A stretch of DNA of 64,000 bases. It comes from CAVONV01 sp963697355. GTDB lineage: Bacteria > Acidobacteriota > Vicinamibacteria > Marinacidobacterales > DATDRI01. Positions 44,921 to 54,618 of this stretch are shown here, piece after piece (the stretch's first letter is position 1; each line of letters starts with the position of its first letter). A model generated the notes under the pieces. That model saw only the letters and a list, made by a program, of their open reading frames with translations. It had not been told where the DNA came from and ran no database searches. The position numbers were made by a program, and so were the translations under genes. The stretch spans positions 248,001-312,000 of the forward strand of contig CAVONV010000002.1 in NCBI GenBank assembly GCA_963697355.1. The letters run 5' to 3'.

Positions 44921-45940
44921 ATGGCCAAGAAGAAATCCAAACCGCGAAGAATTGATACGACGAAGATACTCGCCGACGATGAGGTCCGCATACTCGCTGA
45001 GGCAGTGCGCGAGTACTTGGGCGAGCCTTTCGCGAGCCTCACGGCTGAACGAGTTAGCGCAGTCGAAGACACGGTCCGCCTCTCGCCCCTCACGCGACGT
45101 TTTCAGGAAGGAAGGGAAGCCACCGGACTTTCCGTCAAGGAGGTCGCGAGTCGGCTCAAGGTACCGCAGTATCGCTTGAAAGACATCGAAAGAGGAAGCC
45201 ACTCCATCGAACCGGAGTTCGTCTACAAATATGCCTCCTTCCTCGAGCTCGACCAGTGGTTGCGACGCTGGGTGAAAGCGAATCGTGATTTGGCGGAGCG
45301 GATCGGCCTAACCGATCGTCCGCCTTCGCGCGCCGGGACGCAGGTCGACCGACGCCGGAGCGCCCATCGGTTCAAGATCCATCTCAAAGAGATCCATCCC
45401 CTTATCTGGAGACGGATTGAGGTGCCCTCTACGTACACCTTCTGGGATCTCCACGTCGCGATTCAAGACGCAATGGGCTGGCTCGATAGTCACCTTCATA
45501 TGTTCCAGATCATCGAGCCGGAAAGCGGGAAGCCGCACGTCGTTGGCATTCCTGATGAGGAAGGCTTATCCGGTATCAGGATTCTGCCCGGATGGAAGAA
45601 GAACATTGCGGATTATTTCCGAAACAAAGGCGACATCGCAGACTACGAGTATGACTTCGGCGACGGCTGGCTTCACGAAATCCAACTGGAAGATATCGTC
45701 GCCAAAGAGAAGGGGAGGAGCTATCCCCGATGTATATCCGGAGAGAGAGCCTGTCCTCCCGAAGACTGCGGAGGGGTCGGCGGCTACTACGATCTTTTGG
45801 AAGTGATTGGCGATCCGTCACATCCGGAGTATGGCGGCACCATGGAGTGGCTTGGTGGCAACTACGCGCCGAACCGTTTCTTTCCATCCACCGTCCGCTT
45901 CGACAATCCCCAAAAGAGGTGGCAGCGCGCGTTTACTTGA
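44921..45940 (+). CDS. HTH / plasmid pRiA4b ORF-3 family fusion protein
   Basis: A 339-residue protein. An N-terminal helix-turn-helix (RRFQEGREATGLSVKEVASR, LKVPQYRLKDIERGSHSIEP) is fused to a C-terminal pRiA4b ORF-3 domain: FKIHLKEIHPLIWRRIEVPS, YTFWDLHVAIQDAMGWLDSH, LHMFQI, YDFGDGWLHEIQLEDIV, CISGERACPPEDCGGVGGY and EWLGG. This domain is common on mobile elements and its function is unknown. The basic start MAKKKSKPRRID suggests DNA association. First gene of the island separating recC and recB; 44701-44920 before it shows no recognised gene. Confidence 0.85.
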   Translation: MAKKKSKPRRIDTTKILADDEVRILAEAVREYLGEPFASLTAERVSAVEDTVRLSPLTRRFQEGREATGLSVKEVASRLKVPQYRLKDIERGSHSIEPEFVYKYASFLELDQWLRRWVKANRDLAERIGLTDRPPSRAGTQVDRRRSAHRFKIHLKEIHPLIWRRIEVPSTYTFWDLHVAIQDAMGWLDSHLHMFQIIEPESGKPHVVGIPDEEGLSGIRILPGWKKNIADYFRNKGDIADYEYDFGDGWLHEIQLEDIVAKEKGRSYPRCISGERACPPEDCGGVGGYYDLLEVIGDPSHPEYGGTMEWLGGNYAPNRFFPSTVRFDNPQKRWQRAFT

Positions 45941-45985
45941 GTTTCAAGTCGATGTGCGTGAGTACGTCGCTAAAAAGACCTCTTC

Positions 45986-46066
45986 CTATTCTCTCCTCCA
46001 GAACGCTCTAGGGCTGAGGACGCTGAAGCCACCGTATTGCTTCACTTCCAGCAGGCCATGGTCGTA
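45986..46066 (-). pseudogene. C-terminal remnant of a PIN domain toxin
   Basis: Minus-strand residues DHGLLEVKQYGGFSVLSPRA then FWRRE-stop are nearly identical to the end of the intact PIN toxin at 48505-48912 (DHGLQEVKQYGGFSILSPRA FW). The rest of the domain is absent. It abuts the end of the DUF4143 ATPase gene. A related remnant occurs at 57518-57605. Confidence 0.65.
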
Positions 46067-46128
46067 TGAGTATTTCAAGCACCGGCTCGGCAATGGTGTT
46101 TGGGAAAGTTTGCGCCAATGCTGGGCGG

Positions 46129-47304
46129 CTATTCTTGGTCGGGCGCTAAGTCTCTCATCTCGCGCCAAGGTAAGACTTCCGCTTGCGAGCGACTTTGCCT
46201 CTCTGTCCCCCCGTACACGACCCAGGGTCCTCCCGCCTCCTGGCCCGCCAGGCTCACCCAGCGACTCAGCCCTGTGAAGTAGCTACTGGCAATAGTCTGT
46301 CCGGATTTGACCTCGACGGGAACCAGCTGTTGTCCTTGGTCGATGAGAATGTCTACTTCTCGCCCGTGGCGGTCTTGCCAAAAAAAGAGATTCGAAGTCA
46401 AACCCCGATGGAAACGTTTCTTGAGCAGCTCAGATACAACAAGTGTCTCGAACAGTGCGCCTCTCATGGGATGAAACTCAATTTGTTTCCCGTTCTGTAT
46501 TCCCATCAGCCAGCACGCCAAGCCCGGGTCGAGAAAGTACAGTTTTGGCGTTTTCAACAAACGTTTGTCGAAGTTGCGATGATGAGGCGGAAGCAAGTGA
46601 ACGATGTAGCTTGCTTGAAGGACCGACAGCCAGGACTTGGCGGTGTTGTGGCTGATACCACAGTCGTTGGCGAGGCCGGTCAGGTTGACAAGTCGCCCCG
46701 TTCGTCCCGCGCACATTCGAACGAAGCGCTGAAAGACGCTCAGATCGCGCACGTTGATCATCTGACGGACATCTCGTTCGATATAGGTTTGGACGTAGTT
46801 CCCATACCAAATCTCAGGAGAGATACCGCGGTCGTAAATGGCGGGGTAAAAGCCGGTGAACAGAACCTCCTCAAGGGTGTGGGGCTCTCGAGATGCATCC
46901 TGGAGCTCCTCGAGCGAAAACGGTAGCAATGGAACAAGTGCCACCCGACCCGCGAGGCTTTGCGTCACTTGTGAGAGGACGCCAAACTGCTGGGAGCCCG
47001 ACAAAACGAACAAACCGGGACGCAAATCCTGATCGACTCGTGTTTGCAGATAGGAGAACAAATCAGGTACGCGCTGGACCTCGTCCAATACGGCGCCATC
47101 CGGGTATTGGGAGAGAAAGCGCCTGGGGTCCTCTTTCGCAAAATCGCGCTGGTCCGGGTCTTCGAGAGACACATAGGGCTTGTCAGGAAAGCTGGCTCTG
47201 GTCAGAGTCGTTTTCCCCGATTGACGTGGACCCGTTATGACGACGACTGGATAGGCCCGAGCCAGCTTGGTAGCGGTTCCTCCGGCTGTTCTGTTGATGA
47301 GCAC
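46129..47304 (-). CDS. AAA+ ATPase with DUF4143 (second family member)
   Basis: A 391-residue protein: Walker A ITGPRQSGKTTLTRASF, Walker B GAVLDEVQRVPDLFSYL, sensor VLSGSQQFGV, winged helix (GRLVNLTGLANDCGISHNTA), and DUF4143 with ALFETLVVSELLKKRFHRGL and the nuclease-like RHGREVDILIDQGQQLVPVE VKSG. It diverges from the 38440 gene (about the same length, different sequence), so they are separate lineages. Its last ~45 codons have a close DNA match at 63560-63690. Upstream region 47305-47400 is AT-rich with ATTGTCAATTAAATTTACAA TT, likely its promoter/operator. Confidence 0.87.
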   Translation of the reverse strand: MLINRTAGGTATKLARAYPVVVITGPRQSGKTTLTRASFPDKPYVSLEDPDQRDFAKEDPRRFLSQYPDGAVLDEVQRVPDLFSYLQTRVDQDLRPGLFVLSGSQQFGVLSQVTQSLAGRVALVPLLPFSLEELQDASREPHTLEEVLFTGFYPAIYDRGISPEIWYGNYVQTYIERDVRQMINVRDLSVFQRFVRMCAGRTGRLVNLTGLANDCGISHNTAKSWLSVLQASYIVHLLPPHHRNFDKRLLKTPKLYFLDPGLACWLMGIQNGKQIEFHPMRGALFETLVVSELLKKRFHRGLTSNLFFWQDRHGREVDILIDQGQQLVPVEVKSGQTIASSYFTGLSRWVSLAGQEAGGPWVVYGGTERQSRSQAEVLPWREMRDLAPDQE

Positions 47305-47734
47305 AAATTCATATTATGTGGGATCCGGCTAATTGTCAATTAAATTTACAATTAGCCGTACAATCTCTATTTGTTTGAAATAAAACAACTTAATGTCAGC
47401 CTCGGCGGCCTTTGAGCGGCCAAAGTGCCGTAGATGACCGTTTCCCTGGATGCGACCTTTCCGTCAACGACCATTCTTCTGCCGCGGAAGTTTCGAGAAT
47501 CTGGGGTCAGGCCAGGTCAGGCCCCAGGCGGCGGAAAAATGTTGAAAACTCGTTCGTCATCAAGACTAGCCCTCATAGCTGCCCTTTGAGTGCTCGCTAT
47601 CATCGCCGTCGATTCCGCCATTTTCGACGAGCGGGTCCGCTAATGGTCAGGGCTCAAGGCCGTTGAGTTAGATATTTCGAACAGTCAAATGCAGGAAAGC
47701 AGGTCTAGCATTATCGTGGTGAAATTCGAAGTGA
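47305..47734. other. Intergenic region with degenerate dispersed repeat at ~47500-47552
   Basis: AT-rich near 47320-47400 (promoter of the ATPase). A degenerate copy of the hairpin repeat follows (GGGGTCAGGCCAGGTCAGGC, CCCCAGGCGGCGGAAAAATG, TTGAAAACTCG). No gene recognised. Confidence 0.55.
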
Positions 47735-48142
47735 TCACTCGGCCAGGTACCGATCGATGAAGTCTCGTGGACGAAGCACCTCGATTCCCTGGAAACCGGA
47801 CACGCCCAGAAGGTGTCGATCTCCGCTAACAATGACGTTAGCACCCCCTGCCAATGCGCAGGCGATAAATTTGTCGTCGTCCGGATCTTCACATACTTGG
47901 TGTACAAGAATCGCTGGCATACAAATGAAAGTGTTGACGGCCAGGAGATTGAGGGCTTGGCGTATTTAAATGGTAGGGTATCGGGTCGATATTTCCTCGG
48001 CGACGCGCCGATACTCCTCTAAGATCTCGGTTGTTACAACAAAGTCCAGTAATCCCGTGATCCAGGCTTCGAGGATGTCATGCGGCGGACCAGTGAAGAA
48101 GATACCGGAAACGAGAACATTCGTGTCAACAACAACTCTCAC
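47735..48142 (-). pseudogene. PIN domain toxin with in-frame stop
   Basis: From GTG 48140-48142: VRVVVDTNVLVSGIFFTGPP, HDILEAWITGLLDFVVTTEI, LEEYRRVAEEISTRYPTI, then TAA at 47966-47968, then in the same frame RQALNLLAVNTFICMPAILV, DPDDDKFIACALAGGANVIV, SGDRHLLGVSGFQGIEVLRP. Both halves are excellent PIN sequence with all catalytic acids, so one nonsense change separates them. GTG overlaps the antitoxin stop. The toxin is presumably inactive. Confidence 0.8.
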
Positions 48143-48402
48143 CGATGGCCTCTGACCTTTTTCACCGCAGCGGCGACCTCGGACTTCTTCATCCCGACTT
48201 TTCGAGCCTGTCGACGCGCTTTTTGCAAAAGGTCACGGAATGCCGTCCGGGATGGAGGGGCTATAACTTTCAAGATCACGACGTCGCCTTCCCCAACGAC
48301 CACGAACTGCGCGCCCGGTTCGAGCCCTAGACGCTTCCGCACCTCTTCGGGAATAACAACTTGGCCCTTGGAGGACAATTTGGTGGTAGCAAGCTCTTGC
48401 AC
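48139..48402 (-). CDS. AbrB/MazE-type antitoxin
   Basis: An 87-residue protein: ELATTKLSSKGQVVIPEEVR, KRLGLEPGAQFVVVGEGDVV, the SpoVT-AbrB fold, with a basic helical tail (FRDLLQKARRQARKVGMKKS). It overlaps the PIN gene downstream by four bases. An AT-rich stretch with CTTACTAGTAAGATTATAGG just upstream (48416-48440) contains the palindrome CTTACTAGTAAG, a likely operator. The partner toxin is broken, so the antitoxin may persist as a plain repressor. Confidence 0.83.
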   Translation of the reverse strand: MQELATTKLSSKGQVVIPEEVRKRLGLEPGAQFVVVGEGDVVILKVIAPPSRTAFRDLLQKARRQARKVGMKKSEVAAAVKKVRGHR

Positions 48403-48504
48403 GAGTGGTCTCCTAATCTTACTAGTAAGATTATAGGGTATTAGCGGCTTCTATTCCACTCCGATGACACGTACGCGTCATACACCGCGTCTAATTCCTC
48501 GTCG

Positions 48505-48912
48505 TCAACGAGGCCTTTTCCTCATCTTTCCCCAGAAGGCTCTAGGGCTGAGGATGCTGAAGCCACCGTATTGCTTCACTTCTTGCAGACCATGGTCGCC
48601 GGTTACGAGGTAAGAAGCTCCTGCCGCGAGAGCTGTGCCCAGGACCACCAAGTCCTTCTCGTCGCTGCAGACTCCCACGTCGACGTTGGCTGGTTCCACA
48701 ACCGTGGCGTGAGATCTCAGAAACCGTTCGATCTCGTTTATTGTTTCTGCAGGGACCTTTAACTTCTTCTTGAGATTGCGAGTGATCTCCGTCAAAAGGG
48801 GATCACTCACGAACAAGTCGTGGTTGTCCAGGCAAGATTCAAAAACGGCTTGACACAAACCGCGTGCGGCGAAAGCTGCGATGATCACATTGGCGTCTAG
48901 AACGACCCTCAT
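48505..48912 (-). CDS. PIN domain toxin
   Basis: A complete 135-residue PIN protein: MRVVLDANVIIAAFAARGLC, DNHDLFVSDPLLTEITRNLK, VDVGVCSDEKDLVVLGTALA, AGASYLVTGDHGLQEVKQYG. Catalytic Asp/Glu positions are retained. Its start overlaps the upstream antitoxin stop. The last 30 codons are the intact counterpart of the remnants at 45986 and 57518. Confidence 0.87.
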   Translation of the reverse strand: MRVVLDANVIIAAFAARGLCQAVFESCLDNHDLFVSDPLLTEITRNLKKKLKVPAETINEIERFLRSHATVVEPANVDVGVCSDEKDLVVLGTALAAGASYLVTGDHGLQEVKQYGGFSILSPRAFWGKMRKRPR

Positions 48913-49136
48913 GAAAGGGCTTCGAAGACGTCTTCGTCCGTCAAAAGACCCTGTGCCTCCGCGAATGGAAGTACCTTGCCCCGCAATCTCCGAAACTGGT
49001 AAATCGCAACATAGCGGCGGATAGAATCCCTAACGATGTCGCTCAAGGGTTTTCTTTCCGCTTCGCTTATGTCTTCCAGTTCGGACCTGAGGTCCTCTGG
49101 CAAACGAACCGTGATAGTCGGTTTCATGTAAGACAT
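48909..49136 (-). CDS. Ribbon-helix-helix (CopG-like) antitoxin
   Basis: A 75-residue protein: KPTITVRLPEDLRSELEDIS, AERKPLSDIVRDSIRRYVAI, a ribbon-helix-helix domain, then a tail (PFAEAQGLLTDEDVFEALS) for toxin binding. ATG 49134-49136 or the ATG three codons later could be the start; TACAAT just upstream may be the -10, giving a very short leader. Overlaps the PIN toxin by four bases. Confidence 0.82.
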   Translation of the reverse strand: MSYMKPTITVRLPEDLRSELEDISEAERKPLSDIVRDSIRRYVAIYQFRRLRGKVLPFAEAQGLLTDEDVFEALS

Positions 49137-49405
49137 TGTATTACAGAGAGGAGATTCATTCAACTCAATGGCTGCGCTTTTGGCCTCCCCTCTACCCCTC
49201 TATGTAGAGACGACATTTTGGGGCAATTCAACCCTTCTTTCTGAAGATAGTCCCAACGGTAGGCCAGGCTCCGCCTGGCAAACGGGAAACCGTCCGCCTT
49301 CGCTTCGAACCGACCGCCAACAAGGCGAAGCTACGGCGAGACAGGTCCGCCTTCGCATCGCTACGGCGAGCCGGGCCATCGAACGGCGTTGATGTTAGGA
49401 AATGC

Positions 49406-50044
49406 CTAGACCTTCTTGGGCTCCCAGATGTACCGGTGATTACAGATCGGAGCGCCCTCCATCAGGGTCTTGTCGCGAACCATCTTGATCTGGGGGTTGA
49501 AGCTCTCTGCCCAGGCATAGTCACCAAAACAGACGGATGCAAAACCGATGTCTCCCGCGTCCGCATCGAGATAGGTCTTCGCCCAGAGGCACTCGGTGAC
49601 CTTCAGCTCGAAGGCTTTGTCCGTGTCCTCGACGATGTCCATGGTCAACGTGTTCTTGTATCGCTCGGGGTCTTTGAACGTTGCGACATAGGTACTGAAG
49701 TTCGTGTCCGGTGACCGTTTGGCTTGAGCTTGTCCTGCTTCCCGCATCCGAGCGGCCGTGTGTTTTTTGAGAAGCGCAATGGTCTTTTCCTTACCCAGCT
49801 CTTCGACGAGGGCTTTGGCGAGGTCGATGCTCTCCCGATACCGCATGGCGAAGAACTGTTTGAAGGTGAGCTTTCTATCGAAGGGCTGGTCGAACTTGTG
49901 ATTGTCCTCAGACTGCACGAGGCTCTCATTGCCGGCGGCCATGGCCGGGGCAAGGTCGCAAGCCAGACATGTTGCAGCACATGCTGGGAGCACCCTGGTT
50001 ACAAATTGTCGGCGATTCAAATGAATGGATCGTGAGTCCTTCAT
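49406..50044 (-). CDS. Tat-exported L-2-amino-thiazoline-4-carboxylic acid hydrolase family protein
   Basis: A 212-residue protein. NRRQFVTRVLPACAATCLAC followed by a hydrophobic stretch to AMAAG is a twin-arginine signal. The mature part has the ATC-hydrolase-like pattern: FKQFFAMRYRESIDLAKALV, FELKVTECLWAKTYLDADAG, SVCFGDYAWAESFNPQIKMV, LMEGAPICNHRYIW, with spaced cysteines typical of that family. The enzyme name comes from one Pseudomonas activity in D,L-ATC to cysteine conversion; most relatives are uncharacterised. Single gene in the recC-recB island. Confidence 0.75.
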   Translation of the reverse strand: MKDSRSIHLNRRQFVTRVLPACAATCLACDLAPAMAAGNESLVQSEDNHKFDQPFDRKLTFKQFFAMRYRESIDLAKALVEELGKEKTIALLKKHTAARMREAGQAQAKRSPDTNFSTYVATFKDPERYKNTLTMDIVEDTDKAFELKVTECLWAKTYLDADAGDIGFASVCFGDYAWAESFNPQIKMVRDKTLMEGAPICNHRYIWEPKKV

Positions 50045-50494
50045 GCTGTCTCCAATGGTTTCGAACGCGGCTCTAGTTGGTGTGTTGATACCCAGCAGAC
50101 GCGGAGCGGCGCACGGCTGCTGTGAGCTCCCTGTAGAGTTGTACGTATTCGTGAAAAATACGGTCGCACCAGCGCCTAGTGCTCTTTCGTCAGTATTCGT
50201 AGCGTGAATGGACCGGTGTACGCTTGAACGCCCTCGCTAACATGGTGTTTAGAAGCATGCGCCAAGGAGAGGTGGCGCAGGTTCAGCACGACGACGACCC
50301 CCAAAAAGCCACCAGGGTTGACATTTCCGCACAAGACGGCAAGATCAATATGATATCTGTCGATACCCAGTTAGTCCCGAATTGAAACGCTCCTATGAGC
50401 GCGAATCTGAGAACGGAAGAGTAAAGCGCCACCGCGTCTTCTGTGGTGCGGTGGCCCAAACGCAAATGTAAGCTGAGCGACCTAGAGAAGACCT
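50045..50494. other. Intergenic region upstream of recB; no gene recognised
   Basis: About 450 bases with only short unconvincing frames. No repeat copies seen. It marks the right boundary of the accessory island between recC and recB. Any recB promoter acquired after the split should be here. Confidence 0.45.
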
Positions 50495-53400
50495 ATGGCA
50501 ACCAAAGGCGCCGGGGCCCCCGAAGACATCTTCCGCTATCCGAAGCCCGAGGCCCTGCTCCAGATCCAAAAGGACCGGCCCACCGTCATCGAGGCCTCCG
50601 CCGGTACCGGAAAGACCTACACCATCGAGCATCTCATCGTCGATCTCCTCCTCACCACGGACGCCGGTATCGAGAACATCTTGGTCGTCACCTTCACGGC
50701 CAAAGCCACGGCCGAGCTCGTAAGCCGCGTCCGCAAGAAGATCCGTGAGCTCGCCGAGCTCCAAGAAGACAAAGCCAACGGAAAGCCCGACGACGACTGC
50801 TGGCTCCTGGACGACGACGCCCGGCGCCGTCTAAGAAAAGCCCTCACCAGCTTCGAGCGAGCCCCCATATCGACCATCCATTCCTTTTGTCACTCCGTCC
50901 TCACCGAGTACTCGTTTCTCAACCGTCGCCTCTTCGAGCAGGATCAAGTCGAAGAAAAGCGCATGTTCTCTCAGATGTTCAAGGAGGTGCTCCGGACCGA
51001 GCTGAGCTACCAGGAGGCCTACCAACCCTACCTCACGGCTTGGCTCGAGAGTGGAAAGAGTGTGGACGGCCTAGAAGAGCTCCTTTTCGAATGCCACAAA
51101 GCCGGCTCGCCCCTTGTTCCCGAGTTCGAGCCCGCCCGGCTCGAATCAGCCCTGGCAGTTTTGGCCCAATCGAGCTTTGACGAAGAGGACCTCAAAGCTG
51201 CTTTCAAGGCACACGGTGTCCACGGCAACGTAGCCAATGCCGTCGTGAAGACGCTCCCCGACCTCAACGAAGCCGTGAAGGCTCACCAGGCCGAAGGACT
51301 ACCCGGAGCTTTAGTCCAACTCAACAAAATCGATTTCGAAAAAAACCTGGAGCGCGTCCGGAAAGCCTCAGCGACCGATGACCTCCTCGCCCGGTTCCAG
51401 ATCACACTCGAAGCGCTCGAAGCCGGCGTCGTGCCACTAGAGTCCGCCATCGCTCGAGTCTTTCTACCTCCCGTCCGGAAGCGCCTCGTCACCTTCAAGC
51501 GCGAAAAAGGCCTCTACGATTTCGACGACATGATCCAGGTCGTCGCCGATAGCCTGAACGGCCCCCGAGGGGACGAGCTCATCCACGCGCTTCGAGCCCG
51601 TTACCACTACGCCCTCATCGACGAGTTCCAAGACACCGACTCCACCCAGTGGCGGATCTTCCGCAAAGTGTTTTTTGACTCCGATGGCAAGAATCCTCTC
51701 TTCGTCATCGGCGATCCCAAGCAGGCCATCTACGCCTTCCGGGGCGCCGACGTCCATGTGTATTTGAATGCTCGGGAGACCATTCGTGAGGCCGGCGGCC
51801 CGGTGCTTCCGTTGACCGGATGCTATCGTGCCACCCCCGCCCTCATCGACGCCTACAACTGGATCTTGAAACAAGACCTCGCCGACCCCTTTTTCAACGG
51901 AGACATCCACTACGAAAACCCCGTCAAAGCGGGAAGGCCGCACCTGCGACTCCAAGAAGAGGACGGGACCGAAACTCCACCCATCACTCTCTTTCAATTC
52001 GCGTGGCCGGAAGGAAAAGCCCTTCTGACCGAAGCCAAGAAAGCGCTCCGCTCGAGAATCGCGCAAGAGATCTCCCGGCTACTCGACACCAACCGGCTCT
52101 TCCTCGGCGAGGACAAAAAAGAAGGGCGCATCACTGCCAATGAGATCTTCGTTCTGACCCGAAGCGGCCGGGACGGCTATGAGATAGGCGCCGCCTTGAG
52201 AGAGCTCGGCGTCCCCTTTGTCTACTACAAGCAAGAGGGCCTTTTCCAAACTCCCGAAGCCGAGCACGTCCGGGCCCTTCTCGCCGCCATCGAGGACCCC
52301 GCCGATCCTTCCAAGCGCTTCCATGCCTGGACGACACCCTTTTTCGGGCTCCAACTCGATGATCTTCTCGACTGCCGGGATGTCCCCTCAGACCATCCGC
52401 TCATGGCCCGACTGCTCGAGTGGAAGGGATGGCTCGAAGCCAAGGACTACGAGACCGCCTTTACCCATATCCTGGAAGAAAGCGGCATCCTCCGCCGCGA
52501 GCTTTTCCTAAACGAGAACGAACGCGCCCTCACCAACTACGCCCACATCTTCGAGATCCTTCTCGATGAGGTCAGCCGCACCCGATGCACGCTTGCCGAG
52601 CTCATTCGAATGCTCCAATCCTTCATCGAGGAAAGGGCCCTTCCCGTCGGAGGCGAGAACGCGAGACTACCAACGCCTCGAAAGCGACAGGGAAGCCGTC
52701 CACATCATGACCATGCACATGGCCAAGGGACTGGAAGCCGGTGTCGTCTTCCTCTACGGAGGGTTCGGCACCAATCCCGGCCGCAACAAAGTCCATCTGT
52801 TCTATGAGAACGGAAAGCGCAACGCTTTTGCCGGGGCCCTCAGCAAAGCCCCACCGGGGATCCAAGAGGCCGTCCACCGCGAAGAGAGAGAGGAAGACCA
52901 GAGACTTCTCTACGTCGCCATGACCCGCGCCAAGGCAAAGCTCTATCTCCCTTATTTCCCGCAAAAGACCTACATCAACAGCAAGGGCGAAGAAAAAGAA
53001 GCGAAGATCATCCAAGATCATTCCTGCTATTGGCAGCTCAACCATCGCCTCCACATGATTGTCCGATCGCTCGGCCGGACTCTGGCCGGCAAACTCGAAA
53101 AACGAAACGCCCTCTTCAGCATCGAGCCTGTCGCCGTCGGACCTCGACCCGACGAGCAACCGGAAACGCAAACACCGCGCAACCTATCCGACTGGCGCCC
53201 CGCCCCCGGCCTCGTCTTCTACGAAGACACCGACAAAGCGTTCCGAAGGCTCGAGCAAAATCACGCCGGCTTCGTCATCACCTCCTACTCACGGATGAAA
53301 TCGTTACGAGGCGGCTACCACGCTCCCATCGACACCGGAGCCGATGTCTCTCGACGAGCCCGAAGGCGTCGACGCGTCTGAAACGAGCCGCGATCAACTC

Positions 53401-53995
53401 CCTCCGGGTCGCGCCGCCGGTGTCTTACTCCACGAGAGTTCTGGAAGCCATCGACTTCGAGACCCTGAAAGACAATCCCGATTTTGAGACCTGGGCCGCC
53501 AACGAAGAGGTCCGAAAGCTGTTCCAAAAACTGCTTCGCCGCCACGCCTTCGCCTATCGCTACCTAACGCACAGCCAGCAACTTGTCTACACCGCGCTCA
53601 CAGCCCCCGTGCCACTAAACGGCGGAACACCTATCGCAGGCCTCTATCAAGTCACGCAAGACTTGCGAGAAGTCGAGTTCGTTTATCCCTATCCCGAGTC
53701 TCACCATCCAAAAGTAGCGGATGTTGTAGAGCAGCCCTTCAAGATCGAACGCGGCTACGTCAAAGGCTTCGTCGACTTCGTCTTCGAGCACGAAGGCTTA
53801 ACCTATTTCGCCGACTGGAAGAGCGACTCGCTACCGAATTGGGACCTAAACGCTGTCAGTGACCACGTCCAACGCAACTACCAACTCCAAGCCCAACTTT
53901 ATGCACTGGCGTTAGTCAAGATGCTCGACGTTCACGACGAACGATCCTACGCAGCCAAATTCGGCGGCCTTTTCTATTTTTTCTCCGCGGAATGA
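50495..53995 (+). CDS. recB: Exodeoxyribonuclease V subunit beta (RecB), about three frameshifts
   Basis: Restored length ~1166 residues. UvrD-type motifs: Walker A IEASAGTGKTYTIEHLIVDL, VVTFTAKATAEL, APISTIHSFCHSVL, ALIDEFQDTDSTQWRIF, VIGDPKQAIYAFRGADVHVY, VHIMTMHMAKGLEAGVVFLY and LLYVAMTRAKAKLYLP. The C-terminal nuclease domain has GYVKGFVDFVFEHEGLTYFA DWKSDSLPNW (D...DWK) and QLQAQLYALAL. Frame changes occur at ~52663 (after VGGENA), ~53349 (DVS to LDEPEGVDASE) and ~53438 (GVLLHES to LEAIDFETLKD). All three pieces are good RecB sequence. Either indel errors or a decaying gene. It would pair with RecC upstream and RecD downstream. Confidence 0.85.
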
Positions 53996-54097
53996 GCGCG
54001 GATGGTAACGCTACTGGCGGTGTCTACTTTGAGCGGCCTAGTTGGAATCAGATTCTCGACTGGGAACACGAACTGGTAGGGAAGACAAGGCTATGAT
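53993..54097 (+). other. Short ORF overlapping the recB stop, possible displaced recD start
   Basis: ATG 53993 overlaps the recB TGA (ATGA) and opens 34 codons (MSADGNATGGVYFERPSWNQ then ILDWEHELVGKTRL) that run up to the first minisatellite. Such overlap is typical of coupled recB-recD. This may be the original 5' end of recD or of another gene, cut off by the repeat/four-helix insertion. Weak evidence. Confidence 0.3.
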
Positions 54098-54099
54098 TA

Positions 54100-54575
54100 C
54101 CCCTGTCTTCTCCCCTGCCCGTGCCCTTGCCCGACGCAACGGAACTGTCTTCTCTGTATTCTCTGTCTTCCCCCTTGCCCTTGCCCCTGCCCGTGCCCTT
54201 GCCCGATGCAAAGGAATTGTCTCCTCTGTATTCTCTGTCTTCCCCCTTGCCCTTGCCCCTGCCCCTGCCCTTGCCCGATGCAAAGGAATTGTCTCCTCTG
54301 TATTCTCTGTCTTCCCCCTTGCCCTTGCCCCTGCCCGTGCCCTTGCCCGATGCAAAGGAATTGTCTCCTCTGTATTCTCTGTCTTCCCCCTTGCCCTTGC
54401 CCCTGCCCCTGCCCTTGCCCGATGCAAAGGAATTGTCTCCTCTGTATTCTCTGTCTTCCCCCTTGCCCTTGCCCCTGCCCCTGCCCTTGCCCGATGCAAA
54501 GGAATTGTCTCCTCTGTATTCTCTGTCTTCCCCCCTGCCCGTGCCCTTGCCCTTGCCCGAAAAAATGGAATCATC
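54100..54575. repeat. Minisatellite of six 72-bp units
   Basis: Units begin at 54133, 54205, 54277, 54349, 54421 and 54493, exactly 72 bases apart. Each has GATGCAAAGGAATTGTCTCC, TCTGTATTCTCTGTCTTCCC and a run of CCCTTGCCC/CCCCTGCCC/CCCGTGCCC hexamers. First and last units are degenerate. Because 72 is a multiple of three and stops are absent, long frames are open on both strands, but they are repeat artefacts. Confidence 0.92.
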
Positions 54576-54618
54576 TTCTTGTCTTCCCCGTCCTTCTTTA
54601 CTGGAGGAGCAGTAGTCC

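Noticed and set aside
44701..45093. Minus-strand frame (about 130 codons) after recC
   Set aside because: It overlaps the well-supported HTH/pRiA4b gene and its translation matches no family I recognise.
49168..49405. Small plus-strand gene between the RHH antitoxin and the ATC-hydrolase-like gene
   Set aside because: The 74-codon frame is built from CCGCCTTCGC/GCTACGGCGA low-complexity sequence with no motif or ribosome-binding site.
54133..54565. 72-bp array as a CRISPR
   Set aside because: Repeats are contiguous with no unique spacers, and no cas genes are present.
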